From NCBI GenBank assembly GCA_019637695.1, contig JAHBVG010000079.1:1-35464 (forward strand): 35,464 nucleotides of DNA, read 5' to 3'. This document shows, in pieces, positions 1 to 7,552 of this stretch. Each line of letters opens with the position of its first letter. Positions within the stretch are counted from its first letter, which is position 1. This stretch comes from Caldilineaceae bacterium (GTDB lineage: Bacteria > Chloroflexota > Anaerolineae > Caldilineales > Caldilineaceae). The position numbers were made by a program, and so were the translations under genes. The notes under the pieces were generated by a model that was not told where the DNA came from, did not search any database, and saw only the letters and a list, made by a program, of their open reading frames with translations.

Positions 1-40
1 GCCGTTTCCCTTCTACCTACAAACCGACTCGTTAACTTAA

Positions 41-143
41 TGACATTGAGTAATGAGTAATAAGTAGATGTGGTCTCAACCGCCAATGATGCAAGTTTAG
101 GCAACGAGAAACTCGACCTACTCATTACTCCTTACTCATTGCT
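41..143. repeat. AGTAATGAG-type inverted repeat after the sugar isomerase
   Basis: Short AT-rich phrases (TGAGTAATGAGTAATAAGTAG near 44-67, roughly) are mirrored by CTACTCATTACTCC followed by TTACTCATTG near 118-140, so the stretch can fold on itself. The right arm reaches into the stop codon of the minus-strand sugar isomerase gene that ends at 136. The same phrase family recurs at 21435-21490. It may act as a transcript end. Nothing coding is seen in 1-135. Confidence 0.6.
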
Positions 144-975
144 TCAACAATTTCCGCGCGGCGGCAAGACTTTCCGGCACGCCAATCGTCAGCGGATCTT
201 GGCCGCCTTCGTATTCGAGCGAGAGCCAGCCGTCGTAGCCCGCTTCCTGCAGGATCGAGATGATGTGGGGCAAATCCACCTGGCCTTCGCCGACAACGGT
301 TCCGGTGTAGCCGACGCCGTCGAGTCCTTTGTAGATATGGGATGTCTGGCCTTCGGGCGCTACGGCGAAATCTTTGAGGTGGACGAGCGCCACCAGATCG
401 GCGAGGGCATGGGCGGCGTCGGTGGGGTTCTCGCCCACAAGCAGGAAGTTGCCGGTGTCGAGGTTGGCGCGTAACGACGGCGAGTTGACCCGTTCGATGA
501 TCTCGCGCACTTGATCGCTGCGCCCGGCCATCAGCCCGTGGTTCTCCAGGGCAAGGACCACCCCGTGCTGGCGGGCGTACTCAGCCCCATCGTTCAAGCC
601 TTCGATGATCCATTCCATGCCGTCGGCCAGGGTATAGCCGGGCTTGTGGTTGCCGCTGAAGACGCGCATTAGCCCGACTTCGAGGGCGTTGGCCGTGTCG
701 ATCCCCTTGAGCAGATCGGCCATCTGCTTCTCCCGCACTTCCCGCTCTGGTTGAAAAAAGTCATTGCCCACGGAGTAGACCGCCAATTCCAGCCCGGCGT
801 CGGCGATCTGCTTTTTCACCTGCGACAGTTGCGCCTCTTTGTCGGTCCAGAAATAGTCGAGCAATTCCACGCCCTCCACATCCTGGCGGGCGGCAAAGTC
901 GATAAATCCCGGCAGGTCCATCTTCCCTGCGCGTACCGGGTGGACCACACTCCACATACTGACACTCAATTTCAT
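136..975 (-). CDS. sugar phosphate isomerase/epimerase (TIM barrel, AP-endonuclease-2 fold)
   Basis: 279 aa. It looks like a xylose-isomerase-like TIM-barrel enzyme, a superfamily that isomerises or epimerises keto/aldo sugars, inositols or hydroxypyruvate using a divalent metal. Candidate metal and substrate residues lie at the expected strand ends: E144 (LALENHG), D173 (NLDTGNF), H199 (VHLKDF), E230 (GEGQVD) and E254 (LSLEYEGG). There is no signal peptide, so it should be cytoplasmic. An AAGGAA ribosome site lies about 9 nt before the ATG. It is the last gene of a minus-strand group with a DUF4127 protein, nanE and a metalloenzyme, which points to sugar or aminosugar breakdown. The exact substrate cannot be read from the sequence. 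Its stop codon lies at the edge of a short repeat. Confidence 0.85.
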   Translation of the reverse strand: MKLSVSMWSVVHPVRAGKMDLPGFIDFAARQDVEGVELLDYFWTDKEAQLSQVKKQIADAGLELAVYSVGNDFFQPEREVREKQMADLLKGIDTANALEVGLMRVFSGNHKPGYTLADGMEWIIEGLNDGAEYARQHGVVLALENHGLMAGRSDQVREIIERVNSPSLRANLDTGNFLLVGENPTDAAHALADLVALVHLKDFAVAPEGQTSHIYKGLDGVGYTGTVVGEGQVDLPHIISILQEAGYDGWLSLEYEGGQDPLTIGVPESLAAARKLLKQ

Positions 976-1236
976 GGTTGAGATTCCTTGTCTATCATTG
1001 AAGTTTACTGATTATAGGGAGAGTAGATATTGAATATTAGGGATTGGGGATTGAGCGTGTCGAGTTTTTGAAATCGCTTAATCGCGCCGACCGCAGCGGT
1101 CGGCAATCGCTGCGATGCAAAAAGAGAGCCGATAGAAGCGTCAAGAGCCTCGCTCCAGTACCCAATCTCTAATATCCAACACCTATTCCCCAATCCTCAG
1201 TCACCGATCCCTGCATCTTCTAAGCCTACTCCATCG
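976..1236. repeat. intergenic palindromic block with REP-like core
   Basis: The gap between the DUF4127 gene and the sugar isomerase holds no gene. A left arm near 1018-1054 (phrases GATATTGAATATTAGGG and ATTGGGGATTGAG) is mirrored by a right arm near 1161-1202 (CCCAATCTCTAATATCC and TTCCCCAATCCTCAGTC). In the middle, 1086-1104 is a perfect palindrome, GCCGACCGC-A-GCGGTCGGC. The whole block could fold into one long structure and looks like a small non-coding repeat element. Confidence 0.6.
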
Positions 1237-2919
1237 TCAGCGAATCTCCAATCGCATTTCGCAGCCGATCTCAAAGAGCCGCCCCCAGGGGAAAATAACG
1301 CGGCTGACGCCGAGATCGTCGATGGTGAGGCGACTTTCCCCGGCGTGGATAGTCTGCCCGGCAAAGTGGATCTGCGCAAAGTCGGCGGCGGCGGAGATCA
1401 GCCGGGTGTTGACTTCGGCCTCGACGTGGGCGGCGGCCTCCTCCAAATTGGTCATCTTGGGGAGGATACCCAGCCGGGGCAGCACGTCCAGCGCCACCTG
1501 CGAGCGGACCAATCCCTGGTAGAGATAATCGTCCACAAAGCGGAGGAAGAGGAATTCGACGTGAGCGGCCAGCGCAGATGGCGACGCGCCGCGGCTCTGT
1601 TGCAGATGGCGGATCACGCTCTGGGCGAGGACGGTCCCCAATGTGTTGCCGGCGGTGTTCCATCCGCCGAAAGCGGCGAGTTGGGCCAGATCCACATGAC
1701 GGCGCAGCGCTTCACCCAATTCAATGTCGCCGCCGTTGACAAAGGCCACGTCGACGACGGCGACATTCTTCCCCTCGGCCACGGACGCGGCCAGACTGCG
1801 GGCGAACTCGTCCACGTTGCGCTGCACCGAATGGATCTCGCGCAGCGAATTGCGCAGCCCCGACGAGCGCCGGTATTCATCCCAGCGCGCTTGTAGATCA
1901 GGGGGCAGATCGAGTGGAGGCGATCCACGCTGCGCCACCATCTGATCAAAGCCGTTGCCCTGCACCTCGGCGGGCGAGTTGACGTAAAGGAGAATGTCGG
2001 CGCGGTCGGGCGTCTCCGCGATCACCCCGGCCAGCGGACCCAAATGGGCCTTGATCAACTCCTCCATCGGGCGATCTTCGTAGGCGGTGATGATTTCGCC
2101 GGCGCGCACGCTGCTGTAACGCGTCCACACACAGGGGCGGAACTCGGCCTGCTGCGCGGTGAAACGGGCGATCAGCAGCATGTCGGTCTCATCGGCGCCG
2201 GGGTAAACCGAGACGCGGTCGGCGACGCCCAACTGCCGCGCCAGTTGACGCAGATGGCGCGCCTCGGCAATGTTCCATCCGTACTCCACCGTGTCGTCCT
2301 GGGGGATAATGAGATAGTCGAGGATGCCAGCGGCGGTCCACTCGATCATGGCGCGGTTGATGAGGTGGTTGCGGGCGCGACCATCGAGATAATCCTGCAC
2401 AATCTCGGCAGGGATCTCAGCGCGCAGCCGCGCTACTTCGGCTTCGTCCTCGGCGGGGTTGCCCACCAGCATCGCCAGCCGATCCTCCAAATAGGAGATG
2501 CGGAAAAGGCGTGCGCCGTAGCTTCCCCAATAGGCTTTCTCTTCCTCAGCGTCGTTGCCGCGTGTCACCCGCATGAGGATCGAATAGCCCAATAGGGTCA
2601 GGCGCGGATGTCGTTCTTTGAGGTGGCGCACAGTACTCAGCCGGTCGAGGACAACATCCGCCGGATCGGTGGAACGCCGCGAGTTGACCAACCCGCCATA
2701 GCCCAGCGTATCCAGCGCCAGGATCAGCGCGTCGGATTGGGGGGCGACTTCTTCCAGCCAGGTGGCAAGTTGCTCCATTTCGCCGGCGCGCCAGGGTGTG
2801 CCCAGCCAATTCTTGGGCGGCAAAATTGGCTCATACCCGGCAGCCCGCGCCAACAACGCGGGGAATTCATAGTTCGGCGGACGATCATCTAGTGGGAGAA
2901 TGGCGATGGATGGTGACAT
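1237..2919 (-). CDS. DUF4127 family protein
   Basis: 560 aa, no signal peptide or membrane segment seen. It is recognised as a DUF4127-type protein by its opening IAILPLDDRPPNYEF, the D-T-LGYGGLVNSR motif (about residues 88-99) and the later QDDTVEYGWN and YPGADETD motifs. The family has no established biochemical activity that I know. The many conserved acidic and arginine residues suggest an enzyme acting on a polar substrate. It lies downstream of nanE and upstream of a sugar isomerase on the same strand, so a role in sugar or aminosugar catabolism is an inference from neighbours. The ATG at 2919 lacks a clear ribosome site. The length fits the family and no damage is seen. Confidence 0.8.
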   Translation of the reverse strand: MSPSIAILPLDDRPPNYEFPALLARAAGYEPILPPKNWLGTPWRAGEMEQLATWLEEVAPQSDALILALDTLGYGGLVNSRRSTDPADVVLDRLSTVRHLKERHPRLTLLGYSILMRVTRGNDAEEEKAYWGSYGARLFRISYLEDRLAMLVGNPAEDEAEVARLRAEIPAEIVQDYLDGRARNHLINRAMIEWTAAGILDYLIIPQDDTVEYGWNIAEARHLRQLARQLGVADRVSVYPGADETDMLLIARFTAQQAEFRPCVWTRYSSVRAGEIITAYEDRPMEELIKAHLGPLAGVIAETPDRADILLYVNSPAEVQGNGFDQMVAQRGSPPLDLPPDLQARWDEYRRSSGLRNSLREIHSVQRNVDEFARSLAASVAEGKNVAVVDVAFVNGGDIELGEALRRHVDLAQLAAFGGWNTAGNTLGTVLAQSVIRHLQQSRGASPSALAAHVEFLFLRFVDDYLYQGLVRSQVALDVLPRLGILPKMTNLEEAAAHVEAEVNTRLISAAADFAQIHFAGQTIHAGESRLTIDDLGVSRVIFPWGRLFEIGCEMRLEIR

Positions 2920-2963
2920 GGGCGTAAGAAACCGTGAGTGATAGGGATAGGTAGAGAGTCATG

Positions 2964-3056
2964 TGAATTCGTAATGCGTGATTCGTAGACAACGTCACTC
3001 GCCAATTGGCGGCCAACATTGTAAACCAATTACGTATCACGCATTACGTTCGATAT
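2964..3056. repeat. CGTAATGCGTGAT inverted repeat overlapping the nanE stop codon
   Basis: ATTCGTAATGCGTGATTCGTA (from about 2966) is mirrored by TACGTATCACGCATTACG (3031-3048). The right arm runs into nanE and encodes its last residues and stop (CGT AAT GCG TGA read on the minus strand). A second, shorter copy of this phrase lies at 14100-14131. Confidence 0.65.
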
Positions 3057-3759
3057 TTTCGACAAACCAACGGGTGATCTCCTGCGGGCGGGTGATAGCG
3101 CCGCCGACGATGGCGGAGCGCGCGCCGTAGTCGAAGGCCCGGCGGATCTGTTCGGGCGTGCGATAGCGTCCTTCGGCCAGCAAGGGAACGCGCAGCCGCG
3201 GCGCGAGTTGACGCACCAATTCGAGATCGGGATCAGCCTGCTTTGGGGTATTCTCGGTGTAGCCCGACATGGTGGTGGAGATGAGATCCGCGCCGGCGGC
3301 TTCGGCGGCCAGCCCTTCCTCAAAGGTGGCGATGTCGGCAAGAACGGGGCAACCGGTCTCCGTGTGGATAGCGGCGATGAAGTCGGCCAGCGTCCCCGGC
3401 TGCGGGCGCGGACGGGCGGTGGCGTCGATGGCGACAATGTCCGCCCCGGCGTCGACCACGGCGCGCACATGGGCTATCGTCGGCGTGATGTAGACCGGGT
3501 AGCCGGGGATGTCGTCTTTGAAGAGGCCGATGATGGGCAGATACACCGTGGCACGGATGGCGCGGATGTCGGCGGGTCCGTTGGCGCGGATTGCCGATGC
3601 GCCGCCTTGTTGCGCCGCCAATGCCATGCGCGCCATGATCTCCGCGCCGTGCAGCGGTTCGTGGGGCAACGCCTGGCACGAGACGATCAGCCGATGGCGC
3701 ACCTGTTGGATGAACGCGTCCACGCGTTGGGCGCGCGTCGGGGTCGGAGAGTCGGTCAT
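3037..3759 (-). CDS. nanE: N-acylglucosamine-6-phosphate 2-epimerase (NanE)
   Basis: 240 aa from the ATG at 3759. It converts N-acetylmannosamine-6-phosphate to N-acetylglucosamine-6-phosphate, a cytoplasmic step of sialic acid and aminosugar breakdown. Family motifs are present in order along the TIM barrel: LIVSCQALPHEPLHG near the N-terminus, PIIGLFKDD, VYITPT, GADIVAIDATARPRP, ADIATFEEG, ISTTMSGYT, LLAEGRYRTPEQ and VGGAITRPQEIT. A TTG three codons upstream keeps the frame open, but it sits only about 2 nt from the AAGGA ribosome site, so ATG is preferred. No other sialic acid genes (lyase, kinase, transporter) are in this window. The gene ends inside a CGTAATGCGTGA repeat. Confidence 0.92.
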   Translation of the reverse strand: MTDSPTPTRAQRVDAFIQQVRHRLIVSCQALPHEPLHGAEIMARMALAAQQGGASAIRANGPADIRAIRATVYLPIIGLFKDDIPGYPVYITPTIAHVRAVVDAGADIVAIDATARPRPQPGTLADFIAAIHTETGCPVLADIATFEEGLAAEAAGADLISTTMSGYTENTPKQADPDLELVRQLAPRLRVPLLAEGRYRTPEQIRRAFDYGARSAIVGGAITRPQEITRWFVENIERNA

Positions 3760-3847
3760 TTCGATCAATATCCTTTGCAGCGGGTCAACGCGGAAACTGT
3801 CAGATCCAATCTCACCGCAAAGTCGTCAAGAACGCAAAGATAGTGGG

Positions 3848-4762
3848 TCATCCGCGTAGAAAGTCGACGATCACCGGCGCGAAGTCGTCAAGGCGGTGGA
3901 TGCGATCCGCGTAGGTGTCGCGCCCCGCGCCGAGGAGCAGGGTGAGCGCGGGGTTGTCCGTGTGTTTGCGGTCGCTGCAATCTTCCACATTGCCGTGATC
4001 GCTGCCGACGATGATCATGGTCTCGTCGAGATCAGCGGCGGCAAGCAGACCGGCGAGGAAGCCGTCGAATTGATCAAAATTCTCCACGGCGGCGGCATGG
4101 TTGCGGTGATGGCCCAGATAATCGGTGAGCCAATGCTCGAAGAAGACAAATCGATAGTCCTGGGCGATGCGCCAAAGCTGCGCGCCATTCTCGGCGGCGG
4201 TCGTGAGCGGGACATCGGTGTAGCCCAACTCTGTGCGCCAGCCCTCAGTGGTGAAGGTGGCGCTGAGCGCGCGCCGGGCGCGCAGATCGTCCACGGTGAG
4301 CAGATTTTGGCCGCCCACCTGCGCCGCATAGGGGACGGCGCTGAGCAGCCGCTTTCCGCGATCCACAGCGGCGAAATAGCGTTCGGGGTAGGCGTTGCAA
4401 AAATAGGCGGGCAGATCCATCCGGTTGAGGCGGGCGAAGAGGCTGGCTTCGTCCAAAATCGCGCGGACGCGCTGATCGGGGCGCGGACCGTAGTGTTCGC
4501 CCAGCCGCGCCGGCGCGTTGATCCCCGTGAGGATGGCCGTCTGCCCGGTGGCGCTTTGGGGACGCCCCGCCACGCCCAGGTGCGCGTCGGTGGGGATGAA
4601 GTGCGCGTGCGCCGCGGCGAATCGTCCTGTGCGGAGGGTGGGCGGGTAGCCATCCATGAGCGCGGCGAGGGTGGGCATACGCGCCGCCGCCAGCGGGTTG
4701 ATCGCCGCCTCGTCGGCGCCGACGCCCACCCCATCTAAAAAGAGAAAAATCACTCGTCTCAC
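3848..4762 (-). CDS. metalloenzyme superfamily protein (phosphopentomutase/iPGM-like)
   Basis: 304 aa from a GTG at 4762, which has GAGGG just upstream. A TTG at 4801 would add 13 residues without support. The fold is that of alkaline phosphatase/phosphoglycerate mutase-type metalloenzymes. D10 sits in FLFLDGVG. The likely nucleophile region is PQSATGQTAILTG (residues 69-81, T72 the best candidate). Late metal ligands fall in TDYLGH and GSDHGNVED, followed by KHTDNPA. Such enzymes hydrolyse or move phosphate on sugars or nucleosides, here perhaps on a sugar phosphate of the nanE pathway (inference). There is no signal peptide, so it is cytoplasmic. It heads the minus-strand group, with nanE about 90 nt downstream. 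The substrate is unknown. Confidence 0.75.
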   Translation of the reverse strand: MRRVIFLFLDGVGVGADEAAINPLAAARMPTLAALMDGYPPTLRTGRFAAAHAHFIPTDAHLGVAGRPQSATGQTAILTGINAPARLGEHYGPRPDQRVRAILDEASLFARLNRMDLPAYFCNAYPERYFAAVDRGKRLLSAVPYAAQVGGQNLLTVDDLRARRALSATFTTEGWRTELGYTDVPLTTAAENGAQLWRIAQDYRFVFFEHWLTDYLGHHRNHAAAVENFDQFDGFLAGLLAAADLDETMIIVGSDHGNVEDCSDRKHTDNPALTLLLGAGRDTYADRIHRLDDFAPVIVDFLRG

Positions 4763-4843
4763 AGCACCCTCACAAGATCGAACGCGGACACGCTTTGTCA
4801 AGCCCCCAAATGTAGTGTAATGGGCTTCACTGGAATTTTGAAA

Positions 4844-4857
4844 ACAGAGATCTCTGT
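4844..4857. promoter_or_regulatory. 14-nt perfect palindrome between divergent genes
   Basis: ACAGAGATCTCTGT is a perfect palindrome. It lies 33 nt upstream of the -35 box of the SCP2-protein promoter and about 82 nt before the start of the minus-strand metalloenzyme gene. This is a position typical of an operator for a dimeric regulator. No regulator gene is adjacent, so the function is a guess. Confidence 0.35.
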
Positions 4858-4889
4858 AGCTAGATACTCTACCGCGCTTGAAATCGCTT

Positions 4890-4918
4890 TTGACGCGCCT
4901 TCATCCCCATTTTATAAT
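4890..4918 (+). promoter_or_regulatory. sigma-70 promoter for the SCP2-domain gene
   Basis: TTGACG at 4890-4895 and TATAAT at 4913-4918 are separated by exactly 17 nt, a near-consensus housekeeping promoter. Transcription would start near 4925, giving a leader of about 90 nt before the ATG at 5014. Confidence 0.75.
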
Positions 4919-5013
4919 GGTAGCCCACATCGCTGTGTGCGACTTGGGGTGCGTGTCTGCGTCATCCCTGTAACATTGTGTGAATCGTGCAGATTATCAT
5001 CACGGAAGTTCTC

Positions 5014-5412
5014 ATGCCTTTTTACCAGACAGAAGAACAACTCTACGATGTACTCGCATCGGTCTTTGAGCGAGTGCGTCAGAAACCGGAATATATAGAG
5101 ACCTTTACAAAGAGCAATTTGGTAATCCGTATGCGGTTTCATGCGCCTAGCGCCGAGATCTTGCTCGATGGACGCCAACCTCCGTTGGAAGTCTTCTATG
5201 GAAATCGGCCTGGTCGCGCTGATCTGGAGCTGACAATGCAGGCCGATGATCTGCATAAGATCTGGCTGGGCAACAAACGGCTGCGCGAAGCCTTCTTTAA
5301 CGGCGAGATCAAAACCAAAGGCAATATTATGCGGGCGACCAAATTGACCGATCTCTTTCGAGAAGCGGAACGCGCCTATCCCCAAGTTTTGGCAGAGAAG
5401 GGTTTACAATAA
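5014..5412 (+). CDS. SCP2 sterol-binding domain protein
   Basis: 132 aa. The protein is essentially one SCP2-like domain, a small hydrophobic-pocket fold that binds lipids or acyl chains. Support is the pattern RADLELTMQADDLHKIWLG, then REAFFNGEIKTKGNI, the usual 'DL..l..G....eaf..Gkikv.G' signature. The ATG at 5014 follows GGAAG by 5 nt. A GTG at 4987 is in frame but has no ribosome site. It is cytoplasmic, with no signal peptide or membrane segment. It has its own strong promoter and precedes dnaG by 87 nt, which includes the separate dnaG promoter, so it need not share the dnaG operon. The ligand is unknown. Confidence 0.8.
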   Translation: MPFYQTEEQLYDVLASVFERVRQKPEYIETFTKSNLVIRMRFHAPSAEILLDGRQPPLEVFYGNRPGRADLELTMQADDLHKIWLGNKRLREAFFNGEIKTKGNIMRATKLTDLFREAERAYPQVLAEKGLQ

Positions 5413-5423
5413 GGAAACCTGCT

Positions 5424-5452
5424 TTGACACCCTTTTGCACACAGGCTATAAT
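5424..5452 (+). promoter_or_regulatory. perfect consensus sigma-70 promoter for dnaG-rpoD
   Basis: TTGACA (5424-5429), a 17-nt spacer and TATAAT (5447-5452) match the bacterial housekeeping consensus at all 12 positions. It overlaps nothing coding and lies 47 nt before the dnaG start. RpoD, encoded second in this operon, would recognise it, so the operon may feed back on itself. Confidence 0.85.
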
Positions 5453-5466
5453 TTCCCCATGCGCCG

Positions 5467-5484
5467 ATCTGCTGCCCAGCAGAT
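5467..5484 (+). promoter_or_regulatory. leader hairpin before the dnaG ribosome site
   Basis: ATCTGCTG-CC-CAGCAGAT forms a 7-8 bp hairpin immediately upstream of the GGGGGAAGGAG ribosome site of dnaG. It would lie in a leader of about 40 nt. It may affect translation or mRNA stability, but no direct evidence is visible. Confidence 0.45.
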
Positions 5485-5499
5485 GGGGGAAGGAGTAGA

Positions 5500-7527
5500 A
5501 TGGACGTTACAGACGAAATTAAGGCGCGTATTGACATCGTCGACTTCATCTCCCGTTATGTTCCTCTGAAACGAGCTGGACGGTCTTATAAGGCAAATTG
5601 TCCCTTTCACCAGGAGAAGACACCCAGTTTTGTCGTCTTTCCCGAATCAGGTACATGGCGTTGTTTTGGGGCCTGCGCAACTGGCGGTGACATTTTCTCG
5701 TTCCTGATGAAACGAGAAAATATGGATTTCCGCGACGCCATTCAAGAGTTGGCGCGTGAGGCGGGCATCCAGCTTGAAGAGCCGCAAGTCGATGATGAGA
5801 GTCAGATTCGCGAACGGCTCTACGTCATCAACGCCCACGCCGCTCAGTTCTTTCGCAATCAACTGCACCGCCATTCGGCTGCCAACGAAGCTCGTAGCTA
5901 TCTACAACGTCGTGGCATCAATGCACAGGTAGCCGAATCCTTCCAACTGGGATTTGCCCCCGAAAGTTGGGATTCACTGCGCAACCATCTGTTGGCCCTG
6001 GGCTATACCACAGATGAACAGCATCAAGCCGGGGTGCTCAAGTACAACGAGGATCGGGATAGTTACTATGACGCCTTCCGCAACCGCCTGATTATCCCCA
6101 TTGCCGACCGACAGGGACGCATCACTGGTTTTGGTGGTCGCGTTCTCGACAAAAGTGTACCCAAATATTTGAATACGGCGGATACGCCGATCTTTAACAA
6201 GTCGCAAACCGTCTATGGTTTGGATCGCGCGCATCGAGCGATCCGTGAGGCCGATGCGGTGGTGATTGTCGAAGGGTACATGGATGTGATTGCTGCCCAT
6301 CAGTTCGGGTACAATAACGTGGTGGCCTGTTTAGGTACCGCATTGACCGAAGATCAACTGCGTCAACTTCAACGCTACACCAACAACTTTGTGCTGGCGT
6401 TGGATGCCGACAATGCCGGGCAACAGGCGACGATCCGTGGCTTGAATGGAGCTCGTCAGGCGCTGAAGCGTGTGCGCAAACCCGTTGTGACGCCATCGGG
6501 CCGGGTGCGGATCGAGAACCGATTGGCGGCCAACTTGCGCATCGTCGCCCTCACCGACGGCAAGGATCCTGACGATATCATCCGCAAAGATCCGCAAGGG
6601 TGGCCGGCGCTTGTTCAAAGCGCGCAGCCACTGGTCGATTTTTTTATCAACGTAGTCAGCGTCCACACCAATTTGGAGAGCGCGCAGGGCAAAGCGGAAG
6701 CCGTCGCTGAACTTGTTCCGCTGATTGCCGAACTTGACGACGAGATCGAACGCCAGCATTATACGCAGCAGTTGAGCCGTCTGGTGCAGATCGACGAACA
6801 GACCATTGCTCATCGCGTACAGGCGGCGGCGCGCACCATGGCTCGCGAAGAGAGCCGTAAGGCGAGTCGCCCGCGCAGCCAATCACAGGATCGACGCCCC
6901 AGCGCTTCCGCTGCACTTGAGGCCGATGATGAGCGGGCTGAAGCGCTGCCACAGTCAGCCAATCGACGGCACATACCGCCCGAACCGGCAGATTCACAGA
7001 CCGCTCTCGAACGCTTCTTGCTCGCCAATCTGCTCCAAGAACCAAACCTGCTGGTATGGTTGGCAGGCATGGCGGCCCAATTGGAGATTCCGCCGCTGGG
7101 CATGGATGAATTACAGCGGACCGAACACCAACAGATATTTTTCAGCTTGAAGCAGTTCATTACCGGCGATGAGCTTTGGGATCTAGAAGCTTTTCAGGAG
7201 ACGCTATCGCCAAACCTGCATGGACGGCTTGCCGATCTGATCCAACAGGCGGTGGCCCTACCTGAGCGAAATATTGTCGAAATGCAAGAAGCTGTCCTCA
7301 AGGCCGTGATCCGCCTGCGCCGCGAACGGCTGCGCGAGGATCTCTACGCAATGCAATTCCTGCTTCAAGATGCGCAGCAGACTGATGACCGCGAAGCAGT
7401 ATTGGGATATTCAACCGCCATCAACGCCCATCGACGTGACCGCCATCACCTGGAACATGTATTACAACGATTGAACCGAGTCTCTTATGGCTCAAAACGC
7501 TTTGAGCAAGGCATCCGTATTGCCTAA
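5500..7527 (+). CDS. dnaG: DNA primase DnaG
   Basis: 675 aa. It makes RNA primers at the replication fork in association with the replicative helicase. Domains in order: N-terminal zinc-binding domain with C34, H37, C55 and C59; the catalytic RNAP-like core; TOPRIM with EGYMD (about 258-262) and ALDADNAG (about 299-306); then a helicase-binding C-terminal region after a charged linker (about 440-500). The zinc motif reads CPFH...CFGAC, giving C-x3-C in the second half where most primases have C-x2-C. The start follows a GGAAGGAG site. It is followed after 25 nt by rpoD, a well-known pairing of primase and main sigma factor. Transcription comes from the consensus promoter at 5424. Confidence 0.97.
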   Translation: MDVTDEIKARIDIVDFISRYVPLKRAGRSYKANCPFHQEKTPSFVVFPESGTWRCFGACATGGDIFSFLMKRENMDFRDAIQELAREAGIQLEEPQVDDESQIRERLYVINAHAAQFFRNQLHRHSAANEARSYLQRRGINAQVAESFQLGFAPESWDSLRNHLLALGYTTDEQHQAGVLKYNEDRDSYYDAFRNRLIIPIADRQGRITGFGGRVLDKSVPKYLNTADTPIFNKSQTVYGLDRAHRAIREADAVVIVEGYMDVIAAHQFGYNNVVACLGTALTEDQLRQLQRYTNNFVLALDADNAGQQATIRGLNGARQALKRVRKPVVTPSGRVRIENRLAANLRIVALTDGKDPDDIIRKDPQGWPALVQSAQPLVDFFINVVSVHTNLESAQGKAEAVAELVPLIAELDDEIERQHYTQQLSRLVQIDEQTIAHRVQAAARTMAREESRKASRPRSQSQDRRPSASAALEADDERAEALPQSANRRHIPPEPADSQTALERFLLANLLQEPNLLVWLAGMAAQLEIPPLGMDELQRTEHQQIFFSLKQFITGDELWDLEAFQETLSPNLHGRLADLIQQAVALPERNIVEMQEAVLKAVIRLRRERLREDLYAMQFLLQDAQQTDDREAVLGYSTAINAHRRDRHHLEHVLQRLNRVSYGSKRFEQGIRIA

Positions 7528-7552
7528 TTTTTATCTCTGATCAGGAAGAAAC

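Noticed and set aside
1345..1896. 183-aa plus-strand ORF inside the DUF4127 gene
   Set aside because: It is opposite a well-supported gene and shows no family motifs. Long antisense ORFs are common in GC-rich DNA.
4820..5098. 92-aa plus-strand ORF upstream of the SCP2 gene
   Set aside because: It contains the promoter and overlaps the SCP2 start in another frame, with no motif or ribosome site.
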